Below are positions 18,220 through 26,552 of a stretch of DNA of 64,000 nt, piece after piece (position 1 is the stretch's first letter; each line of letters begins with the position of its first letter). The notes under the pieces were generated by a model, which searched no databases, had not been told where the DNA came from, and worked only from the letters and a program-made list of their open reading frames with translations. A program made the translations under genes and the position numbers. This stretch comes from SYFY01 sp041752315 (GTDB lineage Bacteria; Pseudomonadota; Gammaproteobacteria; Pseudomonadales; Azotimanducaceae), in assembly GCA_041752315.1 (NCBI GenBank), contig JBGSHJ010000086.1, positions 124,001 through 188,000 on the forward strand. Direction: 5' to 3'.

Positions 18220-19536
18220 TCAGTGTTTGCGAAGCAGAGCGAAATACAACCCGTCTGTGAACGGGTCGGTCGGCAGTGTCTGCCAGCCGGACTGCGTCGC
18301 AAATCCGGTAGGCAACTCAATGGATAGTGAGGACGCGTCGGACTGAGCAGCCAGGAAGGGCTGGATGACCCCTTCATTCTCCGCCGCCAGAATCGAGCAC
18401 GTGACGTACAGCAAGGTGCCACCCGGTGCCAGAAACCGCCAAGCCGAGGCGAGCAAATCACGCTGCAAAACCTGGTTGACCTGGGCATCTGAGTCCATCC
18501 GATGCAGTTTCACGTCCGGATGTCTTCGCAGGGTACCGAAGCCAGTACAAGGAGCATCCACCAGGATACTGTCGAACATCTGGCCATCCCACCACTGCGC
18601 ATCGCGCGCATCCGTCTCGAAGGTGACCAGTGCTTGCGCATGACCGAGCCGGTCAGCTTCAGCGCGCAACCATTTCACTCGTTCGGCTGCAGACTCCAGA
18701 GCAACAAACGTGGCTGTGGGGTGATGCTCCATGAGGTGGAAGAGCTTGCCGCCAGGAGCGGCGCAGGTATCCAGCACGCGTCCGCCGCTGGGTACGGTCA
18801 ACAGGTGTGCGGCAAATTGAGCTGCAGCATCCTGGACGGAGACAGCGCCATCGGCATATCCGGGTAGCTCCTGTTGGCGGATCGGTTCGTTGAGGGACAC
18901 CGACTCCGGGAGCCATGCCGCCTTCCAGCCCATGTCCATGGCATCCAGCAGTGCCCGATAGTCCGACGCAGACTGTTTCAGGAGATTGACTCTGAGCATC
19001 ATCGGCGGACGCTCCAGAAACGCGCGGAACAAGTTGTCGGCCTGGGTGGGGTACTCGTTTCGAATCCGTTGTTCGAGCCATGCCGGCAGATCGACCAGGC
19101 GATCCATCAGCGAATACCCCCCGGGGTACTGGCGCTGCAGCGAGCGCAAGACTCCGTTCACCAGTCCGCTCGCCCACGGTTTGCCTAGATGCCGTGCGGC
19201 CTCAACGGTCTCGTTGACGGCTGCATATGTTGCTGTGTGTGAGTCCGCCAGTTGGTAAGCGCCTACTAACAACAAGCATCTGACGTCGTTGTCTCGCTCT
19301 GCCAGTGGCTTTGCAAGGCAATTGCTGACCATGTCGTGCAGCGAAATGTAATGCCGCAGGACGCCGAAAACCAGTTCCCGGGTAGCGGGGGGAGCGTCCT
19401 CGGCAGCCAATAGTGCATCGACGGGAAGATAAGGAGGCGAACTGCAATCGGCAAGCAAACGGGCTGCGCTGGCGCGAGAGATTGCGCCTCGTTTGCCTGA
19501 TTCGCTTCCGGATCTGCTGGGTGGACCCGGGCTCAA
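18220..19536 (-). CDS. rsmB: 16S rRNA (cytosine967-C5)-methyltransferase
   Basis: RsmB (Sun/Fmu) makes m5C967 in 16S rRNA. The 438-residue product has an N-terminal NusB-like helical RNA-binding domain and a C-terminal SAM-dependent methyltransferase. SAM motif I is VLDTCAAPGGKLFHLME. The motif IV cysteine is in DAPCTGFGTLRRHPD, and the motif VI catalytic cysteine is in YVTCSILAAEN. The start overlaps the end of fmt by four bases, consistent with a def-fmt-rsmB transcription unit. Confidence 0.95.
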   Translation of the reverse strand: MSPGPPSRSGSESGKRGAISRASAARLLADCSSPPYLPVDALLAAEDAPPATRELVFGVLRHYISLHDMVSNCLAKPLAERDNDVRCLLLVGAYQLADSHTATYAAVNETVEAARHLGKPWASGLVNGVLRSLQRQYPGGYSLMDRLVDLPAWLEQRIRNEYPTQADNLFRAFLERPPMMLRVNLLKQSASDYRALLDAMDMGWKAAWLPESVSLNEPIRQQELPGYADGAVSVQDAAAQFAAHLLTVPSGGRVLDTCAAPGGKLFHLMEHHPTATFVALESAAERVKWLRAEADRLGHAQALVTFETDARDAQWWDGQMFDSILVDAPCTGFGTLRRHPDVKLHRMDSDAQVNQVLQRDLLASAWRFLAPGGTLLYVTCSILAAENEGVIQPFLAAQSDASSLSIELPTGFATQSGWQTLPTDPFTDGLYFALLRKH

Positions 19537-20516
19537 CGGACTGTCTCGCCCAGCACGGTGCCGGGGGCGACAAGTTCGCCGAAACCGTTTCTGGCGTCTG
19601 CAGCGCTCAGAGGCGCTCCCTTGCCGGTGCTCAGCTGGATTCGTTGCAGACCAATCATTCCTTCACCACAAGCGACAGGAATGACATCGCGCGCGAAGCC
19701 CTCAAGAATCATTCCCGCCCGCGAAGCGTGCGCTCCGGGAAGGATCTTGCTCGAAAGGATACGCATGCGAATGACGGTTGAGTCGGCCGGAAGTGTTGTT
19801 TCTGCCGTCAATCGGTCGGTCAAGGCGCGAATCTGATTGTGGATTGCGGTGGCGGAGCGTGACCAGTCAATGACTGCATCGCTGGCCCGAAGCTTGGGAG
19901 AAAGTGTCGCCAGGGATTCGTTTTGAGGTTCTGCCTTCATCTCATCAATATTCGGCAGCAGGTCAACCAGCAGCCGTCCGCCGAGTTCGGCGAGTTCAGC
20001 GGTGAGCTCCGGCCCGGTAACGCTGTCCGAAATCGGACACTCGATGCGGGTCAACAGTGGGCCGGTATCCAGGCCTCGATCCATTTGCATGAGCGTCACA
20101 CCAGTACGCTTGTCATCGGCCATGATCGCGTACTCCACGGGGGCCGCGCCTCGCCATCGCGGAAGGAGCGAAGCGTGCACGTTGACCGCGCCATATCTCG
20201 GGTGTTCAAGCAACGGAGGTGGAATCATGAGCCCGTAGGCTGCAACGACCAGCAGATCAATGGGCTCCGAAAGTATGCATGCAAGCGCGAGGGCGCCTTC
20301 GGACTTGCGTCGATTGAGAGTAGCCGGTTGTTGCACGTCAATTCCGGCGGTCATGGCAAGGTGCTTGACTGGCGAGGCGGTGAGCTTGCGACCTCTGCCC
20401 TGGGGGCGGTCGGGTTGTGTCAGCACACAGGCAGGTCGAACACCGGCCAAGAGCAGGTGCTTCAGAACGGTGGCTGCAAAATCCGGGGTACCGGCAAAAA
20501 CGATTCGCAGTGCCAT
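19533..20516 (-). CDS. fmt: Methionyl-tRNA formyltransferase
   Basis: Fmt formylates initiator Met-tRNA with 10-formyl-tetrahydrofolate. The 327-residue product has the N-terminal FAGTPDFAATVL, the catalytic HASLLPRWRGAAPVEYAI stretch, GVTLMQMDRGLDTGPLL and a C-terminal OB-like tRNA-binding domain. Length is near the usual 310-315 with slight extension. It overlaps def by one base (TGATG) and rsmB by four. The def-fmt pairing links addition and removal of the N-formyl group. Confidence 0.96.
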   Translation of the reverse strand: MALRIVFAGTPDFAATVLKHLLLAGVRPACVLTQPDRPQGRGRKLTASPVKHLAMTAGIDVQQPATLNRRKSEGALALACILSEPIDLLVVAAYGLMIPPPLLEHPRYGAVNVHASLLPRWRGAAPVEYAIMADDKRTGVTLMQMDRGLDTGPLLTRIECPISDSVTGPELTAELAELGGRLLVDLLPNIDEMKAEPQNESLATLSPKLRASDAVIDWSRSATAIHNQIRALTDRLTAETTLPADSTVIRMRILSSKILPGAHASRAGMILEGFARDVIPVACGEGMIGLQRIQLSTGKGAPLSAADARNGFGELVAPGTVLGETVR

Positions 20517-21019
20517 CAGGTCGTTTGCCGATGGAGTTTTTCAAGCTTCCTGCGAATGCGTGTGCGCTTCAGTCCAGACAGATAGTCCACAAACAGTTTG
20601 CCCAGAAGATGATCCCTCTCGTGCTGTATGCAGACAGAGAGAAGACCTTGTGCATCAAGAGAGAAAGAGCGGCCATTACGGTCCAGTGCGCTCACTCGGA
20701 CATTCTCGCGTCGCTCGACCGGCTCGTAGAAACCCGGTACGGAGAGGCACCCTTCGTCCGATTGAACCAACCCACCGGACAGTTCGAGTTCGGGATTGAT
20801 GAAGACCAGGGGCTCGTTCCTGTTCTCGGATACATCGATGACAATGACCTGTTCGTGTACGTTGACTTGTGACGCGGCAAGCCCTATCCCGGGAGCCGCG
20901 TACATCGTCTCGAACATGTCGTCAACCAGCTTGCGAATGCGTTGATCGACCCTGCCCACCTTCCTGGCCTGTGTTCGAAGTCGTACGTCGGGAAACTCCA
21001 GAATCTCAAGGATCGCCAT
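20516..21019 (-). CDS. def: Peptide deformylase
   Basis: Def removes the N-formyl group from nascent proteins. It is a metalloenzyme of 167 residues, the standard length. All three motifs are present: GIGLAASQVN, EGCLSVPGFY and QHERDHLLGKLFVDYL. These give the metal ligands Cys, His and His with the catalytic Glu of HExxH. It is the first gene of def-fmt-rsmB and is divergent from the LysM gene across about 210 bases that contain a strong hairpin. Confidence 0.97.
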   Translation of the reverse strand: MAILEILEFPDVRLRTQARKVGRVDQRIRKLVDDMFETMYAAPGIGLAASQVNVHEQVIVIDVSENRNEPLVFINPELELSGGLVQSDEGCLSVPGFYEPVERRENVRVSALDRNGRSFSLDAQGLLSVCIQHERDHLLGKLFVDYLSGLKRTRIRRKLEKLHRQTT

Positions 21020-21130
21020 GATTCTTCGCTACGTGACCTATCTCTAGTATTGGTGTAATTCGTGCTGATAAGATTGCGTCGGTTATAGCTTTTTTGGTGC
21101 AGTCCCTACCACTTTTGCGTAACGCTAATC

Positions 21131-21155
21131 GTCACGCTGCGACGGGCAGCGTGAC
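21131..21155. other. Perfect 10-bp hairpin between divergent def and LysM genes
   Basis: GTCACGCTGC (21131-21140) and GCAGCGTGAC (21146-21155) are exact reverse complements around a five-base loop. No T-run follows on either strand, so it is unlikely to be a simple terminator. It lies 110 bases from the def start and 75 from the LysM start. It may be an operator or a 5'-UTR structure. Confidence 0.5.
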
Positions 21156-21229
21156 TTCTCACGGCGCATCTTAGGCGACGCACCAGCCACCAGGATAGCG
21201 CGGACGAAATTACCGGGGGTATTTGCGAC

Positions 21230-22339
21230 ATGCGTTGGAATGGCAGTGTTACGTCGGCCCGCCGGTTGGTACAACGATCCGGTCTCCGGGTTGTACTGTC
21301 GATCTTCCTCTCCATGGCGTTTGTACCTTTGTCACACGCCAGTGAGCCGGCAGGGAATCTCGGACAGTATCTTCGTGATGATCACCCCGATGTCTACACG
21401 GTGGTCAAGGGCGACACCCTGTGGGACATCTCAGGCCGGTTTCTTCAAAGACCGTGGTTGTGGCCGGAGTTGTGGCAGGTCAATCCCCAGATCGAGAACC
21501 CTCATCTGATCTATCCGGGCGACAGCATCCACCTCGTGTATGTCGATGGTCAGCCCAGGCTGCAGCTGGAGCGTGGCAGTGCCGATCGACTCGGTGGTTC
21601 CACTCCCGGCGGCTTGCAACCCGAAATTCGCTCGAGCCCGCTGGAGACGGCCATCCCCACCATCAAGCTCGATGCCGTACAAAGCTGGCTGGTGCAGAAC
21701 CGCATCGTCACCGAAGAGGAGCTCGAAGCCGCACCTTATGTTGTTCAAGGGGCTAGCGAGCGCCTGATCCTTGGTGCCGGTGACCGCCTCTATGTTCGTG
21801 GTTTGCTTGCCGACAGCGAGAGCTTCAATTATGTCCGTCGCGGGCCAGTCTACGTGGACCCGAACACCAAGGAACTACTCGGGCGCGAAGCAACCTACAT
21901 CGGACTTGGACGTGCCGTCGATCAACACGATGACGTGGCGACGATGCTTGTGCAGAGCAGTCGCGAAGAAGTGCAGATCGGTGATCGGGTCCTGCCAACG
22001 GAGGAACGTCGGCTGGATTCAAACTTTTTTCCAAGCGCGCCCTCAGGCACCGTGGACGGCGAGATCATTTCGGTCTTTTCCGGGGTCTCCCAGGTCGGCC
22101 AGTTTGACGTCGTCGTACTGAATCGTGGCGCACGCGAAGCGCTCGAAATGGGGAACGTTCTGGCGATCTACAAACGCGGAGCCCTGGCAAAAGACAGGAT
22201 CGCCAAAGAGACCATCCGGCTGCCAAGTGAACGAGCCGGTTTGCTGATGATCTATCGGGTCTTCGAAAAGCTGTCCTACGGGATTGTTCTCGAGACGGAA
22301 CAACCCCTGGCCGTGAACGACGAAGTTCGCAATCCCTGA
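21230..22339 (+). CDS. LysM domain-containing envelope protein
   Basis: A protein with one N-terminal LysM peptidoglycan-binding domain, found next to def/dprA in many gammaproteobacteria. The 369-residue product has a signal-like hydrophobic stretch (RVVLSIFLSMAFVPLSHA). The LysM domain is at about residues 55-105 (VYTVVKGDTLWDISGRFLQRPWLWPELWQVNP, HLIYPGDSIHLVY). The remaining 260 residues are an uncharacterised conserved C-terminal region rich in beta-like segments. It is likely periplasmic. The exact role is unknown; a cell-wall function is inferred from LysM only. Confidence 0.9.
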   Translation: MRWNGSVTSARRLVQRSGLRVVLSIFLSMAFVPLSHASEPAGNLGQYLRDDHPDVYTVVKGDTLWDISGRFLQRPWLWPELWQVNPQIENPHLIYPGDSIHLVYVDGQPRLQLERGSADRLGGSTPGGLQPEIRSSPLETAIPTIKLDAVQSWLVQNRIVTEEELEAAPYVVQGASERLILGAGDRLYVRGLLADSESFNYVRRGPVYVDPNTKELLGREATYIGLGRAVDQHDDVATMLVQSSREEVQIGDRVLPTEERRLDSNFFPSAPSGTVDGEIISVFSGVSQVGQFDVVVLNRGAREALEMGNVLAIYKRGALAKDRIAKETIRLPSERAGLLMIYRVFEKLSYGIVLETEQPLAVNDEVRNP

Positions 22340-22351
22340 GATCAGGCCCGG

Positions 22352-22651
22352 TCAGCAGGGCGCCAGACGATCGACAGAAAATGAGATGTTGACCGTCTTA
22401 GGTGTCAACGGCATGTGTGCAGTCATGTCGTCCGAACGCGTTTTGCCCGGAGTCGCCGTTCCCTCTGTGAGGGATATGCGAGCGAGACTGACACTACCGA
22501 CGACTTTCCGGATGGACTGCACCTCGACCGCCAATTCGTACTGCGAGCGATCCGTGACTTTCCAGCCAGGCAACCGTTGACAATCTGCAAGCCAGCGCTC
22601 AGCAGCTGCGTTGTTGTATGGAAACAGCACAAACGCAAGCCATCGGGACAT
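22352..22651 (-). CDS. Small hypothetical protein
   Basis: A 99-codon minus-strand frame (MSRWLAFVLFPYNNAAAERWL at the start, KTVNISFSVDRLAPC at the end), convergent to the LysM gene with a 12-base gap. I recognise no family. Codon use is similar to neighbouring genes, and the frame contains alternating hydrophobic stretches (YELAVEVQS, VSLARISL) that could be beta strands. Its ATG directly follows a TAA in the same frame. That frame continues upstream to 22912 with two more stops, so it may be the tail of a decayed longer gene. Confidence 0.4.
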   Translation of the reverse strand: MSRWLAFVLFPYNNAAAERWLADCQRLPGWKVTDRSQYELAVEVQSIRKVVGSVSLARISLTEGTATPGKTRSDDMTAHMPLTPKTVNISFSVDRLAPC

Positions 22652-22965
22652 TTACAGGTCACTGAGTCTTTCAATGGGGACAGGGATGTCGTCAGGCGTC
22701 ACGTCCCGGAGCACCATTCAAGCCTTCGCCAGGCGCGAAGTGCCTGCGCCTGGCATGGACGCTGACGACCCCAGTGGGTCATTCATCTTGCATCTTGCTC
22801 TTGCCGGTTAGCGGTATCGGCGGGGAGCCATGCCATTCCAGTGTGCAGTCAGCCCGGAAACGATTGCACAGCACCTTGTGGACGGGCCAGGTCCGCTACA
22901 TCCAGTAGTCATTCTCTGCCGGTGTGAGTGGCTGAAGAAGCACCTGCAGTGACCTGACAGCGGCG
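22652..22965. other. Intergenic region upstream of dprA with a broken minus-strand frame
   Basis: No intact gene is apparent in these 314 bases. On the minus strand the frame of the 99-codon gene continues as three short ATG-initiated pieces. These are 22912-22808 (34 codons, ending HWNGMAPRRYR then TAA), 22786-22718 (22 codons, then TGA) and 22717-22652 (21 codons, ending PVPIERLSDL then TAA). The last two stops are each followed at once by ATG. This may be a degraded gene or chance. The plus strand must also hold the dprA promoter, which I could not identify. Confidence 0.4.
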
Positions 22966-24021
22966 ATGATTGGAGTCCGCCATCCCATCGGTCCAGTTGC
23001 CTTGGAAGAGGTGTTCAACGGGTCACTGACAAGCCTGTGTTTCGCTGCGCTGGAGCGCATGACCGCCCGCGAATTGCGCATGACTCCGCTGGCTGGATTG
23101 CAGGAACAGACAGCGCCTGGCCAACTCGACCGCGCGTGGGAACGACTGGTCCAACTCGGGAAACAGGGCATAGGCGCCATCCACCTGAATGAGCCCGGTT
23201 ATCCGGCAATGCTCAGGGAAATCGCAGATCCGCCCGTTCTGCTGTTTTTTGATGGCAGCTTACAAGCCCTCCAGCAGCGGTGCGTGGGTGTTGTTGGTGC
23301 GAGGCGGGCGACCCGGGGAGGCCTGGTTACCGCGCGCGAGGTGAGTGCGGCACTCGCCGCTCGGGGAGTCACCGTGGTCAGCGGTCTGGCATTGGGCATC
23401 GACTCGGCAGCCCATGCAGCCGCGCTCGACTCGGGCGGTGCGACCGTCGCGGTTTTTGGTTGCGGTTTGTTGCGAACCTATCCCTCTGCCAACCGACGGC
23501 TCGTCGAAAGAATTCGCGATAGTAATGGCTTACTACTGAGCGAATATCATCCTGACCAGGAACCACGCAAGCATCTGTTTCCTGAACGGAACCGGATCAT
23601 CAGCGGTTTGTGTGAAGCGGTGATCGTCATCGAGGCCGGTGCGCATAGCGGCTCTCTGATCACTGCGAGGATGGCGCTGGAACAAGGGCGCGATGTGTTG
23701 GCGGTTCCCGGCTCGATCCACGATGATCAAAGTCGTGGTTGCCATCGATTGATCCGGGAGGGAGCGGCATTGCTGGATTCGATCGACACTCTGCTTGAGG
23801 AATTGGACCTGCCACCGAGCCTCCAGGGGGCCATGCCATTTATCGGCCATGCGCAAAAAATCTGGGAAGTGCTCGAAGTTGAATCGCAACCCCTGGACGT
23901 GCTGGCGATAAGGGCTTGCCTGACCCTCGGTGACGCAGCTCTGGCCGTCGTCGAACTGGAACTGGCCGGATTTGTCGACGGATCCAGCGGTGGGTATAGT
24001 CGCCGCGCCTCTCGCCTTTGA
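22966..24021 (+). CDS. dprA: DNA processing protein DprA (Smf)
   Basis: DprA binds incoming single-stranded DNA and loads RecA in natural transformation. It is also widespread in bacteria not known to be competent. The 351-residue product has an N-terminal helical domain and the Rossmann-like core (VGVVGARRATRGG, VVSGLALGIDSAAHAAAL, FPERNRIISGL, GSLITARMALEQGRDVLAVPG). A C-terminal winged-helix-like segment is also present. The gene follows the LysM gene region and precedes aroE, as in Pseudomonas. Confidence 0.95.
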   Translation: MIGVRHPIGPVALEEVFNGSLTSLCFAALERMTARELRMTPLAGLQEQTAPGQLDRAWERLVQLGKQGIGAIHLNEPGYPAMLREIADPPVLLFFDGSLQALQQRCVGVVGARRATRGGLVTAREVSAALAARGVTVVSGLALGIDSAAHAAALDSGGATVAVFGCGLLRTYPSANRRLVERIRDSNGLLLSEYHPDQEPRKHLFPERNRIISGLCEAVIVIEAGAHSGSLITARMALEQGRDVLAVPGSIHDDQSRGCHRLIREGAALLDSIDTLLEELDLPPSLQGAMPFIGHAQKIWEVLEVESQPLDVLAIRACLTLGDAALAVVELELAGFVDGSSGGYSRRASRL

Positions 24022-24075
24022 ACCCCGACCGGAATCAAGACGATCGACAGCTTCCTGGAAAAAGGGTCCGCTCCC

Positions 24076-24198
24076 ATGAATGCAGCAGGCAAGGACATCC
24101 CGGCGAACTCCCTGCCAGTGGGTTACCTGGTGCTTGCACCTCGTGGAACATGCCAACCGGGGCTGCCGGCATCATCCGTCCAGCGGCTGCAAGCGTGA
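24076..24198 (+). CDS. Possible small ORF between dprA and aroE
   Basis: A 40-codon frame (MNAAGKDIPANSLPVGYLVL ... SSVQRLQA) starts 54 bases after dprA and ends in a GTGA overlap with aroE. No family is recognised. The overlap is of the same kind seen at several real gene junctions here, which gives slight support. It could instead be leader sequence or a remnant of the genes (sua5, hemF) that lie here in Pseudomonas, though I see no specific similarity to them. Confidence 0.25.
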   Translation: MNAAGKDIPANSLPVGYLVLAPRGTCQPGLPASSVQRLQA

Positions 24199-25022
24199 GC
24201 TCTGCTGTTGAACACTATGCAGTTTGCGGGAATCCGGTAGGCCACTCCCTCTCGCCGCTGATCCAGTCTGCCTTTGCAAAGTCGACAGGCCAGGCGATGG
24301 TCTACGATCGGCTGCTGATTCCCGCGGGTGAGTTCGTGTCATCGGTGGAACGCTTTTTCAGGCAGGGGGGGAAAGGGCTCAATGTGACGCTTCCTTGCAA
24401 GGGGGATGCGTTTGCCTGGTTGGGGGAGGCGCGTTGCGCAACATCGGCGATCGACGCTCGAGCGGTCAACACGATTCGCCGGGAAGGCGAAGAGTTCCAG
24501 GGATTCAATACCGACGGGACAGGATTGATCCGTGATCTTTCGTTTCATGGCGTCGCCGTCACAGGCCGTCGCCTGCTGATTCTTGGTGCTGGCGGCGCCA
24601 CGCGTGGTGTCCTGCCGGAACTGCTCCGGGCAAAGCCTGCACGGATTGCCCTGGCCAACCGTACCCGGGCACGCGCAGAGGAACTCGTCGCCGCTTTCCG
24701 ACCGAGATATTCGACAGACCTGGAAGCCGTGGAGTTGTCGGCGGTGTCAACAGACTTCGATCTGATCATCAACGCGACGTCGGCAGCATTTACAGCGGAG
24801 AGTCACCCGGCGATGGATCCGGAAATCATCCGGTCGGCTGATTGTTACGACATGGTTTATGGAGCCAACGCGCGGTTCCACCTCTGGGCGCGAGAGATTA
24901 CGCAGGGCAGATCGTTTGATGGACTTGGGATGCTGATCGAACAGGCGGCGGAAGCGTTCCGGATATGGAGAGGTGTTCAACCTGACACCATGTCCGTTCG
25001 CAGATTGTTGGCTCAGACGTGA
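24195..25022 (+). CDS. aroE: Shikimate dehydrogenase (NADP+)
   Basis: AroE reduces 3-dehydroshikimate to shikimate in aromatic amino acid synthesis. The 275-residue product has VCGNPVGHSLSPLIQSAFA for shikimate binding, NVTLPCKGDAF with the catalytic lysine, GFNTDGTG, the NADP-binding LGAGGATRGVL and the NRT motif, then GLGMLIEQAAEAF. The frame is open further upstream, but those 59 residues have no AroE similarity. I therefore chose the GTG at 24195. The stop overlaps the next gene as GTGA. Confidence 0.94.
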   Translation: MSSAVEHYAVCGNPVGHSLSPLIQSAFAKSTGQAMVYDRLLIPAGEFVSSVERFFRQGGKGLNVTLPCKGDAFAWLGEARCATSAIDARAVNTIRREGEEFQGFNTDGTGLIRDLSFHGVAVTGRRLLILGAGGATRGVLPELLRAKPARIALANRTRARAEELVAAFRPRYSTDLEAVELSAVSTDFDLIINATSAAFTAESHPAMDPEIIRSADCYDMVYGANARFHLWAREITQGRSFDGLGMLIEQAAEAFRIWRGVQPDTMSVRRLLAQT

Positions 25023-25237
25023 CGATACCAGCCACCCGCACGCGATTTGTCGCGGGTGCGGAATGTACCTATTGCGCAGTGAAGGATCGAATCGTGATTG
25101 ATCTTGATCCGGAAGGCGTGCTGCTGGCCCGAAGGTGTCTTGCGTGTGGGAAAGAGGAAACCATGCGAGCTGACGAACCCGAGAGCCAGCCATCGATTGG
25201 CACCCTTCTTCCAATCAGAACCCGCCAACTCGATTGA
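25019..25237 (+). CDS. YheV-type putative zinc-ribbon protein (DUF2387)
   Basis: A 72-residue protein starting with GTG at 25019 inside the aroE stop. It resembles the YheV family of small metal-binding proteins: MTIPATRTRFVAGAECTYC with Cys16/Cys19, then CLAC with Cys40/Cys43, forming a four-cysteine zinc ribbon. The C-terminus IGTLLPI resembles the family end. In Escherichia coli yheV follows prlC's relatives elsewhere; the function is unknown. It is the last gene before the cytochrome oxidase cluster. Confidence 0.85.
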   Translation: MTIPATRTRFVAGAECTYCAVKDRIVIDLDPEGVLLARRCLACGKEETMRADEPESQPSIGTLLPIRTRQLD

Positions 25238-25276
25238 TATTCGTCCTTATCTTGTTGGTCTAGCTGATTGACTGCG

Positions 25277-25304
25277 TTGTGAATTGAAGCTCGGTTGTTA
25301 TAAT
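25277..25304 (+). promoter_or_regulatory. Probable sigma-70 promoter of the cytochrome oxidase cluster
   Basis: A consensus -10 TATAAT lies at 25299-25304, with a partial -35 TTGTGA at 25277-25282 (16-base spacing). It is in the 152-base gap before coxB and leaves a leader of about 75-80 bases. A TTGACT at 25268 is too far for normal spacing. Confidence 0.6.
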
Positions 25305-25389
25305 TGCCCGGCTTTTCAGGGAGCCGCTCGGGACGGGGCGTGTTAGCGGACTCCTGCCGAAGGGCACTTCATTCAATCAAGGTGCGAGC

Positions 25390-26544
25390 GTGAGCGTGAA
25401 TAAACACTGCACAGGGATCCGGCGGCTGCGTACTGCTGCGGGTGTCATGTCGATGTTGGCGTCAGGATTTGTTGTCGCTGACGAACTCAACATGCGGGTC
25501 GGCGTCACCGATATCAGCAAACAGGTCTACGACCTCCACATGCTGATCCTCTGGGTGTGCGTCGTCATCGGCGCAGTGGTCTTCGGAGCGATGTTCTGGT
25601 CGATCATCCATCATCGTCGTTCGGCCGGTTACCAGGCAGCGCATTTCCATGAAAACACCAAGCTCGAAATTGCCTGGACAGTAGTGCCGACGCTGATCCT
25701 GATCGCCATGTGCGTCCCTGCCACGAAGGTGCTGGTTGCCATGTATGACACAGGCGGCGAGGACATGACCGTTGAAGTGCGTGGTTACCAGTGGAAATGG
25801 CAGTACAAGTACCTCGACGAGGACTACGACCGGACGTTCGCATATTTTTCGACCATGACAACACCGGTTGAAGAGCGGACCAACCTCTCCGCAAAAGGCG
25901 AATATTACCTGCTGGAAGTGGACGAGCCATTGCGGATTCCGATCAACAAGAAAGTCCGGTTTCTCGTCACCTCCGAAGATGTGATCCATGCCTGGTGGGT
26001 ACCGGATTTTGGCATCAAGCGTGATGCCGTCCCTGGCATGCTGAATGAGTTGTGGGCGGTCGTCCCGACCCCGGGGATCTATCGCGGCCAATGCACCGAG
26101 CTGTGCGGCAAGGATCACGGCTTCATGCCGGTGGTCGTGGAAGCGATGCCGCAGGAAGACTTTGATGCGTGGTATTCCGGCAAGCTGGCGGCGGAACAGG
26201 AGCGCCAGAAGCTGGAAAGCATGGTTTTCACCCATGAGGAACTGATGACACAGGGCGAGGCGGTTTACACCAAGTTTTGTGCTTCTTGTCACCAGGCCAA
26301 TGGCCAGGGTGTCCCCCCGGTGTTTCCGGCGCTGGCCGGAAGTCTTGTCGCCAATGGCCCGAGGGACGATCACATTCGCCTGGTTCTGAACGGTGTTGCA
26401 GGTACTTCGATGCAGGCGTTTGGAAACCAGCTCAGCAAGGCCGAGTTGGCGGCAGTGGTGCATTTTGAGCGCCACTCCTGGGGCAACAAAACGGACGACG
26501 TGACACAGCCAGTGGACGTGGCGAACGCCGCGGCCAGTAAATAG
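25390..26544 (+). CDS. coxB: Cytochrome c oxidase subunit II with fused cytochrome c domain
   Basis: Subunit II receives electrons from cytochrome c at the CuA site. The 384-residue product has a leader peptide, two membrane helices (LHMLILWVCVVIGAVVFGAMF, TVVPTLILIAMCVPATKVL), the aromatic patch (YQWKWQYKY) and CuA ligands in CTELCGKDHGFM (Cys235, Cys239, His243). A C-terminal cytochrome c domain carries heme motif CASCH at 297-301. The fused heme domain marks a caa3-type arrangement. GTG start. It is the first gene of coxB-coxA-cox11-coxC. Confidence 0.96.
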   Translation: MSVNKHCTGIRRLRTAAGVMSMLASGFVVADELNMRVGVTDISKQVYDLHMLILWVCVVIGAVVFGAMFWSIIHHRRSAGYQAAHFHENTKLEIAWTVVPTLILIAMCVPATKVLVAMYDTGGEDMTVEVRGYQWKWQYKYLDEDYDRTFAYFSTMTTPVEERTNLSAKGEYYLLEVDEPLRIPINKKVRFLVTSEDVIHAWWVPDFGIKRDAVPGMLNELWAVVPTPGIYRGQCTELCGKDHGFMPVVVEAMPQEDFDAWYSGKLAAEQERQKLESMVFTHEELMTQGEAVYTKFCASCHQANGQGVPPVFPALAGSLVANGPRDDHIRLVLNGVAGTSMQAFGNQLSKAELAAVVHFERHSWGNKTDDVTQPVDVANAAASK

Positions 26545-26552
26545 GAGTTCGC

